NCBI GenBank assembly: GCA_018292915.2
Contig: JACVVK020000327.1
Span: forward strand, 139,501-203,500
Direction: 5' to 3'
DNA length: 64,000 nucleotides
Origin: Batillaria attramentaria
Taxonomy: Eukaryota > Mollusca > Gastropoda > Batillariidae
The stretch's first letter is position 1, and each line of letters opens with the position of its first letter. The translations under genes and the position numbers were made by a program. This document shows positions 25,317 to 36,300 of the stretch, piece by piece. The notes under the pieces are model-generated. The model saw nothing but the letters and a program-made list of their open reading frames with translations. It ran no database searches and was not told the origin of the DNA.

Positions 25317-27572
25317 AAGTGGTACAGTACAATGCTGGACACTGCCGAAACAGCTCCAAACAATCATTCTGCCTGCAGGCATCTGTCCACATGGCAAAAC
25401 TGCAGACGCTGGGAAGATTCAAACACACAGACCTGAAGCCCTCCCTTACTAAACATTGTAAAAAAAATTAAATAAATAAATGATTAAAATAAAATAAAAT
25501 AAGTAAATAAAACTCACCAACACCAGAGAAAGAGATGAAGACTTTGGGTGGAACCTTGGCCTGGCAAATAGCATCTGCTAGATACCTAGTGCAGTCTACC
25601 CTGCTGGCTCTCACCGCCTCCTTGAAGCTGTCATTCCAACTGTTGAACAAAAAAAATGAAATGCAGGTATTCTGTTATTTTTTAGTTTGGTTTTTTGTTT
25701 GTTTTTCTGTTGTTGTTGTTGTTGTTGCCTTCTTGCTGTTGTGGTTTGCTGACAAAATCTTCCATGGGAAGCAGATCCATTTGCACATGTATCAGCTCAC
25801 CGTTTCATAGGATTGAGGATGTTTTCTCCTGACATGCTGACAACGGCAGTGACACCCTCCGGCAGACCGCGACGCTGAAGATCTGACTGAAGTTGGGAAA
25901 AAAAACACGAAAAAACAAAGGCATGAGATGTCTAAGGGATATCTAAGATTTATAGGAACTGGTTAGAGCATGGGACAGGGTTGCACATTTTCCACAGCTT
26001 CTATAGGACAAAGTGTCCTGGAAACAGCAAAGTGATAGGACACAGTGTCCTGGCCACTTAGTGGCAATAAAGAGTTTCATAGGACAAATGTCCGCTTGAG
26101 GTGGGAAAAATAGGACATTTGAAATTTTCATAGGTCAATGTCCTGGGACCGACTTAAATGTGCAACCCTGATGGGACCATGCTCTCACTCTCTCACACGT
26201 CTGCGCACACACACATACCCATGTGCACACATGGAACCACAGTCATAACTGATAAATGTGCGTGTGTGTGTGTGTGTGTGTGTGCGTAAAATAGCAGGTG
26301 CATGGTGCCAAATGCACTAAAAGCTTCTACTTAGCACTCACTACTTCTGGCATTTGGGTTGCAGTTTTGACTGCTCGATCATCCCTTTTTAGTACACCTC
26401 AAATATGATGTGGCCTCTGAAAAACTTTATTGCACACGCAAAACTTTTCATGTAGAAAGTGTCAAATGGTTCTCCCAAACAAAAGAGAGAGAGAGACAGA
26501 GAGAGAGAGAGAGAAAAAAAAGTGAATTTCTGACCTTGCAGACGTACACTAGCATTCTAAAACTGCACATTAGCATATACTGACCCATGTTATCTTGTTC
26601 GGTCCAGCTGCCCTTGAAGCCCAAAGGACTTTCATGCCATTCTCTTTGAGCAGTTTGGTCACGTGCCGACCAATGAATCCCGACCCTCCACCTGCAGCCA
26701 ATCATTGAAAAAATCCCTTGATGCCAGGACATTTAAATGAATAACAGACATAAATATATTTTAGTAAGTTTCAGCAAGTCCTGTGCATGTTCACTGAGAC
26801 ATCTACAGATATGTATTTGTATCGTTTGGTATGTAGGCTATTCCTCAGCGCACATTATTTCTCTTCTGCGAACTTGGAAGCTCAAAGCACTGCAGGGGTG
26901 AAGGAACAAGTAGGGGAAACCTGTTGCCGCTAAGCAAGACTGTATGTGCAAACTTTCACTCTTGTGTGTGCAACAATAGGCGTTTTTCTGATGCTTGTCT
27001 TTGCATTACTATATGAGTCACTGAATACATCAGTGTGGCAGAAGATAATTGCAGAGAAAATGATGGCGATTTCGACGTAAAGCCCTGCTGACCAGGCCAC
27101 AGTCTTGGGTCTAAACCGAAAAATCACCTGCTTTTTGTTGTACAGCACAGATCTGGGATGGTGCGCTGGCTACCTCACAGCTAAGGTGGATTTTTCGGTT
27201 TAGTTCCTATACTGCAGTACATCTAGTCAGTTTCCCTTCAGATGTACTCTATCAGTAATGCCATGGGAAGCGCTGTATAGTTTGGTCGAATCGCCATGTT
27301 GCATTTATGTGTCTCTTTTCATTAAACAAACACAAACACAGTCTCCGTGACGTGCGTTTGTTGGAGCATGACTCCTAACAGCAACGACGCATAACCATGA
27401 CGAGCACTGGTACGCATGCAGTGAGGAAGGAAGCGCGAGTGCCCTACAGCGCGAAGGACTCAGTCACACCGGGTCATGACGAAATATAGGATAAGGGCAC
27501 CAGCGTCAGAGACAACTGCATGCAGACCTGTAAAACTCTTGGTGTACAATATTTACCTATAAGAACGCTCAT
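23633..27572 (-). CDS. SDR39U1-like epimerase family protein, copy 4 (complete)
   Basis: Complete fourth paralogue and the most divergent of the array, predicted 305 residues. Minus-strand coding exons are 27557-27572 (MSVLI), 26585-26691, 25801-25886, 25518-25639, 24667-24813 and 23633-24072 (TAG at 23633-23635). The glycine motif GGGSGFIGRH, SGENILNP, YDESSPGGNFDF and PWIHVADVAGLVTHA are present. Exon 6 is 33 nt longer than in copies 2 and 3, so the protein runs past the usual end with a Ser/Thr-containing tail ending VSGS. Several residues (GVVLGRDGG, LGLGGPIGSG, VVLEGQKVIPKRTLE) look closer to the generic family pattern than in copies 1-3. This copy may therefore be nearest the ancestral gene; that is an inference from eye comparison. 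Its introns are the shortest of the array. Confidence 0.9.
25243..25314. repeat. (TG)n microsatellite, intron 4 of SDR copy 4
   Basis: Pure TG tract of about 72 bp. Confidence 0.9.
25976..26170. mobile_element. Small hAT-like MITE in intron 2 of SDR copy 4
   Basis: 195 bp with terminal inverted repeats CAGGGTTGCACATTT and AAATGTGCAACCCTG. ATGGGA is duplicated on both sides. Removing the element and one ATGGGA leaves a sequence that aligns with intron 2 of SDR copy 1 (ACAATGGAACCATGC), which acts as the empty site. Confidence 0.75.
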
Positions 27573-28205
27573 CTTGGCTATTCACATGTGTAGCCGGACC
27601 GACCCTTGGTGGTGTTAAGCTTGCCTTACAAAACACAACATGCGGGGTCACGGTCATCTATTGGGAGTCACTCTTGCGCATTCCTGTTTGAGATTTCACT
27701 TGTTAGCTCCCTTGAATCGAAGGCAACGGTAGCCGGCGCAACTTGCGGTCGTCGTCAGTCGGCGTGGATTTTTGTCGAAAATTGTTAAAACTTATCAGGA
27801 AACATAAATAAATAAATAAATACACCGTCTATTTCTCGTGAACGAAAGTAATGATAAGTGGTGACAGTGCACGTATAGCGGGACACAAGCTGAAACTGAC
27901 ATAAACAGGTAGTAGAACGGCTGTCAGTTATGAGTTCGATAAGGGATTCAGTCAGTCGTTGTAGTAGAACACCTTCTGATTAACCCTGACCCCAATGTGG
28001 AGTTGATCTGGCGGTTAGATTTTTCGTCAACACCCCCTCGATATCCCTCGGTCGACCACTCAGTATAAATTAAAGCCAGACTGAACTGAGAACTGAAACT
28101 TTTGCCGGCGGCACTGACTCACACTGATTTCAGAACGAGTGACTGCGTTCCTTAAAATTCAGTATGGACGTCAATTTGAACCGAAAAATGAACCGAATGC
28201 ACTCA
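27573..28205. other. 5' flank of SDR copy 4 up to the LTR element
   Basis: The first about 150 bp matches the promoter-like flanks of the other SDR copies (TTGTTAGCTCCCTTGAA). From about 27,980 to 28,205 the sequence is weakly related to 890-1,000 in intron 5 of copy 1. No gene found. Confidence 0.45.
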
Positions 28206-29353
28206 TGTGGCAGAGTGTATGAAGTATGAATGTGGCAGAGTGTTTGAAGTATGAATGTGGCAGAGTGACTGAAGAATGAATGAAGGAGAATGAATGAGCA
28301 GATGAGAGGAAGAGAGTTTGTGTTGTTTTGCAACTGGTTTGTGGCTGGTTGTGGCAGACATGATAAATATACTTAATATATAGTTACAATATATTATATA
28401 AGTTAATAACATAAAATAAACAGATTCCTTTTAGTAGCATGCATTTCATTTGTAAATATTTCATTAATAGTAAACATAATTTATTAGTAAATAGTGCAGA
28501 AAAGGTCTTTAGTAAATTAGAAATATTCTTGTGTAAATATAACTATATGTTGGATCAATAACTAACTAGTAGTCAGTAAGTTTCATAGATTTTGGTTTAG
28601 CCTTTTCTAAAAGGGACATTATCAATATCATGCAGCCATAGTGACCTGCAGTGTGTATCCCACGTGAGCAATAGTCACCCATTGTGACTACCTGGTATGT
28701 GTTATGTATGAACTGTATTCACTTCTTGAAACTGGTTTTTGGGCTCAGTACAGTCACTTATACCTGTAACTGTGGAACGGTGAACTTGTCCATTGCACTG
28801 TTGATCCACCTTTTCATATTTTGGAGTCACCTTTGTCACGAAGTCAAGGTATGTTTTGTACATCATATTTCTGTATATCTTGGCAGTAATTAGTAGCTTT
28901 TATATCCAACCTTTTCTGTATGAATTCCTGTTTTATATCTGCAGAACTTGTCTTTGTTTTTAGACTGAGTACTTCTCAAATTCATTCTATACCTTTGGAA
29001 CTGAACACCCATGTTACAGTGAAGCACAGATGAATGTATTATTCCATTTGTGTAGAATCATGTTTGTACGTGCAAGACTTAGTAAATAATTATTAGTTGC
29101 AAAATGTAGCTACATGTATAGTTAACATAGTTCTTATGAATGCGTTACATTTGTTTCAGGGTGTCATTTCGTCAGTACGTGATTCTGTCATTTCATTCCG
29201 TCAGTCCATTCATCCATCCCGAATTACTTGGCGAATAATAAACTGCTTCTGAACCTCTATAAAGACGTCTGTTGAGAAGTGCGCACAGTGTGAACCCATC
29301 TCTACACTACAAGCAGCCCATACTATTTCACGACATGAGCTAGCCCCGTAACA
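28206..29353 (+). repeat. 5' LTR
   Basis: 1,148 bp, starting TGTGGCAGAG and ending CCCCGTAACA. Its first 75 bp are three tandem units of about 25 bp (TGTGGCAGAGTGTATGAAGT type). By eye it differs from the 3' LTR at about seven places. One is near the 3' end, where CTCTATAAAG replaces CTCGAATAAAG and so removes an AATAAA-type polyadenylation signal from this copy. Confidence 0.95.
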
Positions 29354-29355
29354 TT

Positions 29356-29373
29356 TGGCGCCCAATGTGGGGC
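29356..29373 (+). promoter_or_regulatory. Primer-binding site, tRNA-Lys(1,2) type
   Basis: The 18 nt TGGCGCCCAATGTGGGGC, two bases after the 5' LTR, match the known primer-binding site for tRNA-Lys(1,2) (TGGCGCCCAACGTGGGGC) with one difference (T for C). This site would prime minus-strand DNA synthesis. Confidence 0.85.
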
Positions 29374-32044
29374 TGTGTTGACCTTCTTAAGACTCCAGTG
29401 ATAGCCGAGGTTCCAGCTCATACTCCAGACTCCAGTGAACCGGCTTCCAGCCATCAGCCTGCAGGACTTGCAACTCACTTACCTTCCAGCAACTAGAGAC
29501 TCGTGTGTTTGCACGACTCTTTCTCACTAAGCTACCGAAAGTGAGATAAGCCTGTGAACCCTTGCAGTGTTCGGGCCACCCGAATCCATCACGCCCGTGA
29601 GCAGAGCAGCCCTGTATCCAGCCCGGAGACAACCGACGACGCAGTCTAGTCTCAGAGAGAGGAAAGGAGGACCGTGGCAGCCTTTCGAAGACCACTGTGC
29701 CGGCCGACAACGCGCTACACATCGAGGAAGGCGACAGCAACAGCCTCCAGGATCATCGAGGGCAGCCATATTGTTTACACCAGCAACCAGCGGTCACCTG
29801 TCTTCAGATACCCGTCTGTGTTATCTGCAGTCCTTCCACACAGACCAGTGATTCGTGTGCGGCCTTCACTACGCGTCTTGTGCTGCTGATCTACAATTCG
29901 TCAGACACAGTGTTCGTGGCGGCCACCGCACAATTCTTCTGTGTTTCGTCAAGTCAAGCAGACGACACAACAACAGGGCGGCAGACGGAGTGATGTCCCT
30001 TGCTCGTCCCTGGACGACTGCAGCGTTTGTTTACATCTGACCAGGGCCGCGTTGCTTACGCAAATGCGCTCGCGGGCGCTTGCGGAGGACGCTTTTCCTC
30101 GTTGGGAAACGGCCAATTAGAAAAAGGCGCTTTCAAAATGGCGGCTGAATCACGAACACGGTTGTTGGAAAGGCTGAAAAGGAAGAAGAAAACTCTAGTG
30201 CTCGCAGCTATCAGTCATCTTTTGAGCGCAGAAGACGACGTTTTTGAGGAGGAGCAATAATTACTGGCTTGGAGCATGACTATACCGCTAGTATGCATGT
30301 TCTGCTCGATGCAAAACGGAGACGTAAGGCACCCCTACGTACTCACTTTGACCACTCCTTCCCCACAAACACGCACAACATATCCCTGAATGACTGGCGA
30401 CCACGGCCCGGTGCAATTAGCTCAAATTATTTTCATATACTATTCTGCACAATTACAAGTTGGGACAGAAGGTCTCCATCCACCCGCAAATTCATTTTAA
30501 GCCATTTCTTAGTTCCACTTCAACGAGGCCTTCGGTGGGCGCCGCCATCTTTGTTTACATAAAAACTGACCACGTGACCTTTTGCTCGCGGCGAACTACC
30601 TTCCCGGGCCGCTCGCTTACGTTCGCTTACGCTCTTCGCGAGCGGTCACGGAAACCGGATAACTACGCGCAGCGATCGCGGACGCACGCGGACGTTTTCG
30701 CTAGGAAACCCCCTCCAGGTATTTCTTAATGTAAAGAATTGAAACGTTTGCAGAGGCCTGATGAACTGAACTGCAGGAGAGACATATTTGACATCTAAGA
30801 AAATATTTCCAGGTTGTTTGAAGAATTTGGACTTGCATTTTTGTCTAGCAGTTATTCAGGACTTCTGATACATGTAGAAAAACCAGTTGGTACCTGAAGA
30901 ATTATTTGGCTTGAATTTTCTTGATTCTCGTCAGCATTTCATTGACATTTATTCAAGTCTGACACAGGAGTCAAGACTTTATTCCATGGTTTGAAAACTT
31001 CGTTTGGTAGACATTTTCTTATTGATGTGCTGCACATACATTTAGTTACGTTTACCAGTGCATGTTATGATTATCTTATGCGATTAGCTAGTGTGTTTGC
31101 TTATGCGTACAGTGTTGGTCAGTGTGTTCAAGCATCCTGACTTACATTAATATTGGGATAGTCACATTTTGAAATGGTTGTTGTCAGTTTCCGCAGGTAA
31201 TTGAAGACAAAAGGAGATTTTTTTCTGAAGGTTTCACACACAAAATAAGTGGACAAAAAGTCACTTACATTTTTTTGTTCATTTTTTGGAAAAAAACAAA
31301 ACAAAAAAAAACAAAAACAAATCTGGAGTCAGTTTTTGGATTTTGTCTCAAGACAGCATTGATGCTTGCTTGAATAATTTGTGGAAAACTCCGAGACTTG
31401 TCACAACATAGGCACTTTAAAAAAAAGAAAAGAAGAAGTTTATTTTCTTTTACTTTGACAAATTACGCACCAAGGTGTTTCTGAACTTAGGCACCGTGCA
31501 GTGAATTTTTTCTGAAATTTCCTTTCTCCTGAAATTTTACTTCTCAAAAAAAGGGGAACATAAAGGAGAGACATAGCCTCATAGACACTTGCTTCAACAA
31601 TAATACCGTGAGTGTGAACACTGGCTGACAGTATATATATATGGTAGTGGTAAGCCTTACCCACAAGTAAGACATTCAGAGCTACTATTTCCGTTAGCCA
31701 GACAGTTACTTACATCCACATCAGTTGTGCCGGGTAGAAGTAACTGCAACGCAGACTGGACATAGTCGGAGTATCACTAAGGTCACAGGCATTACACTCT
31801 GATTTTGAAATATCTGAGCGTTAGAACGTAGCGACGTACACATATACTGACATGTGCTAAGGTAATAGCCGACTTATGCACACACACACAGATGATGATG
31901 TTGTAACCTAATTGCATACAGACGAGTTAGTGTGTTAGTTGGTTACGCATATATACACGTGTTTGTGTTCAGTTGGACTATACCAGTATTAGTTCCTAAC
32001 TGAATTATATATATCAGTGGTGAGGTAAGTGAAAGTTGTGAAGC
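29374..32044 (+). other. Long untranslated leader of the LTR element
   Basis: 2.7 kb between the primer-binding site and gag, much longer than usual for the group. It contains a CpG-rich island at about 30,040-30,720 with a small open frame (30,138-30,260), then AT-rich sequence from 30,730 to 32,030. Many upstream ATGs would hamper scanning to gag, so an internal promoter, splicing or internal initiation is implied (inference). Confidence 0.6.
30138..30260 (+). CDS. 40-residue open frame in a CpG-rich island of the leader
   Basis: The ATG lies in CAAAATGGCGGC, close to both a strong start context and the YY1-type motif found at many animal CpG-island promoters. A second such motif is present on the minus strand at about 30,540-30,555 (GCCGCCATCTTTG). 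The product is 40 residues: MAAESRTRLLERLKRKKK, a hydrophobic middle, and an acidic tail ending FEEEQ. I do not recognise the product. It could be the first exon of a captured host gene, or the N-terminus of a DNA-transposon protein (PIF/Harbinger-type transposases often begin with similar short acidic/hydrophobic stretches). Real expression is uncertain. Confidence 0.3.
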   Translation: MAAESRTRLLERLKRKKKTLVLAAISHLLSAEDDVFEEEQ

Positions 32045-33307
32045 ATGGCAGACGAGGAGAGTGGAGGTGCTACAGGTGGTGAGGGCACTGACTTCACAGA
32101 GGAGGAAACAAAGAATCTGCAGGCACTGTTCGCGTTGTTAGGGGCCCGCCCCAAAGTGAAAACCAAGGAAGACCTTGACAGATGGTTGATCCAGTATGTC
32201 ACCACACTCCCAATGAAGACTGAGACAGTACAGCCTGCAGTCAGTGTGGCGAGCACCACACACCCGCCACCTTCAACACCACTGGTGGTGACTTGTGCCA
32301 CAGTGACATCCACAAGCTCTCCGTCTGGTCCCATGAACTCAGCACCCACGGCGTCCACCATCACAGTGAATACTTCACCGCTCACGGCTCCTGTGATCCA
32401 CATTGGTAGGAAGCCCTGGCTGACAAAATTCACCGGTGAGGCAGCAGACTATACACTGTGGAGGCAGCAGCTGCTGAGCTTAGAGAACGAAGGCCACTCC
32501 GAACGGGACATCAGAGATGCCATCCGAGCGTCACTCCACGGAAAAGCTGGCCAAGTGGCAGCGCTACTTTCACCAGATGCCTCCCCTGCAGACATCCGCG
32601 CCAAACTAGACAGCATCTACGGAGAAGTTGGCACTGAGACTGATGCACTTGGAGCATTCTACAGCGCCAAACAATCTGAGACAGAGACTGTTGCAGACTG
32701 GGGGTGCCGGGTTGAAAAACTGATGGCCGATGTGAGACGTCAGACAAGTTTAGCCCAACCCCAGGATGACATGATGCGCCACGTGATGTGGACAGGGCTG
32801 AGACGTGATTTGAAGGACCTGTCATCGTATCACTACGAGAGGGCTGAGACCTTTGATGAGCTGCGTGTCCTCTTGAGGCGAATTGAAAGGGAACACCCCC
32901 CAGCACCCACCAAGAAGCCAGCATGCAAACAGTCTCAACCAAAGAAGGACGTTGGAGAGTGTCCGCAGGAAGAATGGAAGGCAATGAAGGCCGCCATTCA
33001 ACAGCTGACCGCGGAGGTCAAAGAGCTTAAGCAGACACAGTCACAGCACCAAGGTCAGCAGCCGGAACACAAAGGCCAACAGTCCCAACAGCAAGGCCAA
33101 CAGTACCGACGCCAAGGCCAGCAACAGGGGCGACCACGCAGAGGAACGCACCAATCCCAAGGTGGAGGGAGAGGCCGAGGGATACAGTGCTACAACTGCG
33201 GCGAGTTTGGCCACGTGGCGATTGGCTGCCGCACCCGCACAGATCACGTGAGACAGCCCTTTCGCGATGAGGACTCGAGTAATGGGGCCACTCGACGTCC
33301 TGAATGA
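32045..33307 (+). CDS. gag: Gag polyprotein of the LTR element
   Basis: 420 residues and the structural capsid precursor. The N-terminal about 120 residues are Thr/Pro-rich. A helical capsid-like region at about residues 120-285 follows (motif WLTKFTGEAADYTLW, then VADWGCRVEKLMADVRRQ), similar in style to Ty3/gypsy and PNMA-type Gag proteins. A Gln/Gly-rich stretch of about 40 residues comes next, and then a CCHC zinc knuckle CYNCGEFGHVAIGC at residues 382-395 for RNA binding. The start ATG at 32,045 is the first in frame, and the frame is uninterrupted. The gag stop (33,305-33,307) lies 41 nt inside the pol frame, which is in +1 relative to gag. No mutation was noticed. Confidence 0.9.
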   Translation: MADEESGGATGGEGTDFTEEETKNLQALFALLGARPKVKTKEDLDRWLIQYVTTLPMKTETVQPAVSVASTTHPPPSTPLVVTCATVTSTSSPSGPMNSAPTASTITVNTSPLTAPVIHIGRKPWLTKFTGEAADYTLWRQQLLSLENEGHSERDIRDAIRASLHGKAGQVAALLSPDASPADIRAKLDSIYGEVGTETDALGAFYSAKQSETETVADWGCRVEKLMADVRRQTSLAQPQDDMMRHVMWTGLRRDLKDLSSYHYERAETFDELRVLLRRIEREHPPAPTKKPACKQSQPKKDVGECPQEEWKAMKAAIQQLTAEVKELKQTQSQHQGQQPEHKGQQSQQQGQQYRRQGQQQGRPRRGTHQSQGGGRGRGIQCYNCGEFGHVAIGCRTRTDHVRQPFRDEDSSNGATRRPE

Positions 33308-36300
33308 TCAGCCCCATGTGAAAGAAGAGGTAGAACTGGTCGGACACCCTAATGAGGCAGTTGTTTCAATTGAAGGCACAACAGCGACGGCACTTTTGGA
33401 CACTGGATCGTCGGTATCCACGATCTCTCAGAGTTTCCACGAGAAACACCTTCGACACTTGAACGTGGAACCAGTCAACAGAGTCCTGAGCGTGGAATGT
33501 GCGAATGGTGACTCACTCCCATTCCTGGGTTACATCAAGGCTCACCTCAAGATACCAGAGCTCGGAGACACCCCTTATCCCTGCCTCATGTTAGTCGTGC
33601 CTGACACTGAATACAACGCTTCAACACCAGTGCTACTGGGGACCAACTTTTTGGGCAGTCTGGGACCAGCAAAGAAAAACTTGACTCAGACATCTTGGCA
33701 TCTAGCACTCAAGTGCATCACGCATCGCGAGAAGCAACTGGCACGGAACTGCAACAGAATCGCCGTTGTTCGGTCAGCAGAGAGAGGCCCAGTGATCATC
33801 CACCCCAACGAACAAGTCACCATCAAGGGCTACATGGACTACACGCAACCGTACCATCAGACATGCGCTCTGGTGCAAGCTCATCGCGATGCTAGCCCTG
33901 ATCTTGACCTTGACCCTGTGTTGATCAGCTACAGATATAAATCCGCTGACCCGATTGACATCACCGTGTCCAATGTCTCCACTCACACCGTGTCTGTGAA
34001 CTCACGTGCGGTGATGTGTGAAGTCCAGCCTGTCACCATCACGGAACTGGAGGAGATCGGGGCTGAGGAAAAGCAAGATCTGCTCACACAACTGGACATT
34101 GAGCAAGAACGTCTTACCAAGGAGCAGCTGGAGGAAGTACAGCGACTCGTGATGGAATATGACCCCATATTCTCAAAGAACGAGGAGGATGTTGGACTGT
34201 CTTCAAGGGTTCGCCACCGCATTGAGTTAAGCGACGAGACACCCTTCAAACAGCGACATCGTATGATACCACCTTCCATGCTAGACGAAGTGAGGTCACA
34301 CCTCCACCAGCTCCTGGCCAGTGGTGTTATCCGCAGATCACACAGTCCCTGGTCCTCGAACATAGTCCTCGCTCGCAGAAAGGACGGCCGATTGAGACTC
34401 TGTACGGATTTCCGGCAGTTGAACTCAAGAACAATCAGAGACTCCTATGCGCTCCCCAGAGTTGAAGAAATTCTCGACTGCCTGTCCGGATCACAGTTTT
34501 TCACGGTGCTGGACATGAAGTCCGGATACTATCAGGTGGAAATAGCCGAGGAGCATAAACAGAGAACAGCCTTCACTGTCGGTCCACTCGGATTCTTTGA
34601 GTACAATCGCCTCCCTTTTGGACTCACCAACTCACCTGCGACTTACCAACGGCTGATGGAGGACGTCCTCGGAGACATGCACATGAAGATCTGCCTCATA
34701 TACCTCGATGACCTCATTATCTTCTCTCGGACGTACGAGGAGCATGTCAACAGGCTGAGGAAGGTCTTTCAACGCCTACTGGAAGCAGGTTTGAAGCTCG
34801 CTCCCAAGAAATGCCACCTTTTCAAGGAAAGAGTCGTGTATGTAGGCCATCAAGTTTCAGCAGACGGGATCGCCCCAGATCCGGACAAGACTCAGACCAT
34901 CAGAGACTGGCCGAGACCCACCAACCCTGAAGAGGTACGGCGTTTCCTTGGTTTCTCTGGCTATTATCGCAAGTTTGTGCAGAACTACTCCAGGATCAGC
35001 GCCCCCTTGACCGCTCTGATGCCAGTACCCACTAAGAAGCAGAGAGGCAGGAAGAAACTCCACCAACAGAAACCCTGGCAGTGGGGAGATGAAGAGGAAG
35101 CAGCGTTCCAACGCTTGAAAGACATCTTGTCAACCCCACCTGTCCTGGGATATGCAGACTACACCCGGCCTTTTGAACTCCATACTGATGCATCCGGCAC
35201 TGGTCTCGGCGCTGTACTCTACCAGGAACAAGATGGAGCACCGCGAGTGATTGCGTACGCCAGTAGAGCACTGTCCAAAACCGAGCGCAACTACCCCGCC
35301 CACAAGCTCGAATTTCTCGCCTTGAAGTGGGCAGTGACAGAGAAATTCAAAGACCACCTCTATGGAGCCCAGTTCACAGTGAAGACAGACAACAATCCCC
35401 TTACTTACGTCTTGACGACAGCCAAGCTCGACGCCACAGGGCACAGATGGCTTGCGGCGCTTGCAGCCTTCAACTTCGACATCAAGTATCGGCCCGGTGC
35501 TAACAACATTGATGCTGACACCCTGTCGAGGTTGCCTGACCACAGCACTGAGCACACAGAGGAAGACATGTCAGCTGAAGTTGTGCACACCATCTGCGGA
35601 GCTGTCAGCTGCCCTGTCGTCGACACGCACTGTCTGTCAGCGGCAGCCGTTGATGTTCTTGATCAGCCAGAAGGCCAAGACACTGCTGATATGACTGACA
35701 AGGACTGGAGACGAGCGCAGAACGAAGACGAAGTTATTGGCCCATGGATGACGGTCATGAGGAACAAGAAAAGACCGCGACGCCAAGACTTCCCAGCAAC
35801 CCCAGAGCATAGTGCAATGCTGAAGAACTTCGACAGTTTCCAACTGCGACGTGGGACTCTCTACAGGGAAACCACAGTGAAAGGTGAAGTTCATCGGCAG
35901 CTGGTCTTGCCGTCAGCTTACATCAAGAGAGCCCTGCGAGGGATCCACGACGACGTTGGACATCCCGGACGAGACCGTACGACCTCACTGGCACGTGATC
36001 GGTTCTGGTGGCCTGGCATGGCACGAGATGTGGAGACCTGGTGCAAAGACTGCCCCCGTTGTCTGCGCAGAAAGGCGGTTGGAGACAAAGCACCCCTCGT
36101 GAACATTGTCACCACGCAACCACTAGAACTCGTGTGCATGGACTTCTTGTCAGTCGAGACATCGTCAGGAGGGTACCAGAGTATCCTAGTTATTACAGAC
36201 CACTTTACTCGCTTTGCGCAGGCTATTCCAACTCGCAACCAAACCGCTCGTACAACTGCGGAAGCTCTGTTCAACACTTTTGTGGTACACTACGGCTTTC

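Noticed and set aside
29387..29993. Several 60-117-residue frames on both strands in the LTR element leader
   Set aside because: Overlapping frames with no recognised motif; GC-rich leader sequence is enough to explain them.
32511..32984. Antisense frames across gag and pol
   Set aside because: Shadows of the strongly supported sense frames.
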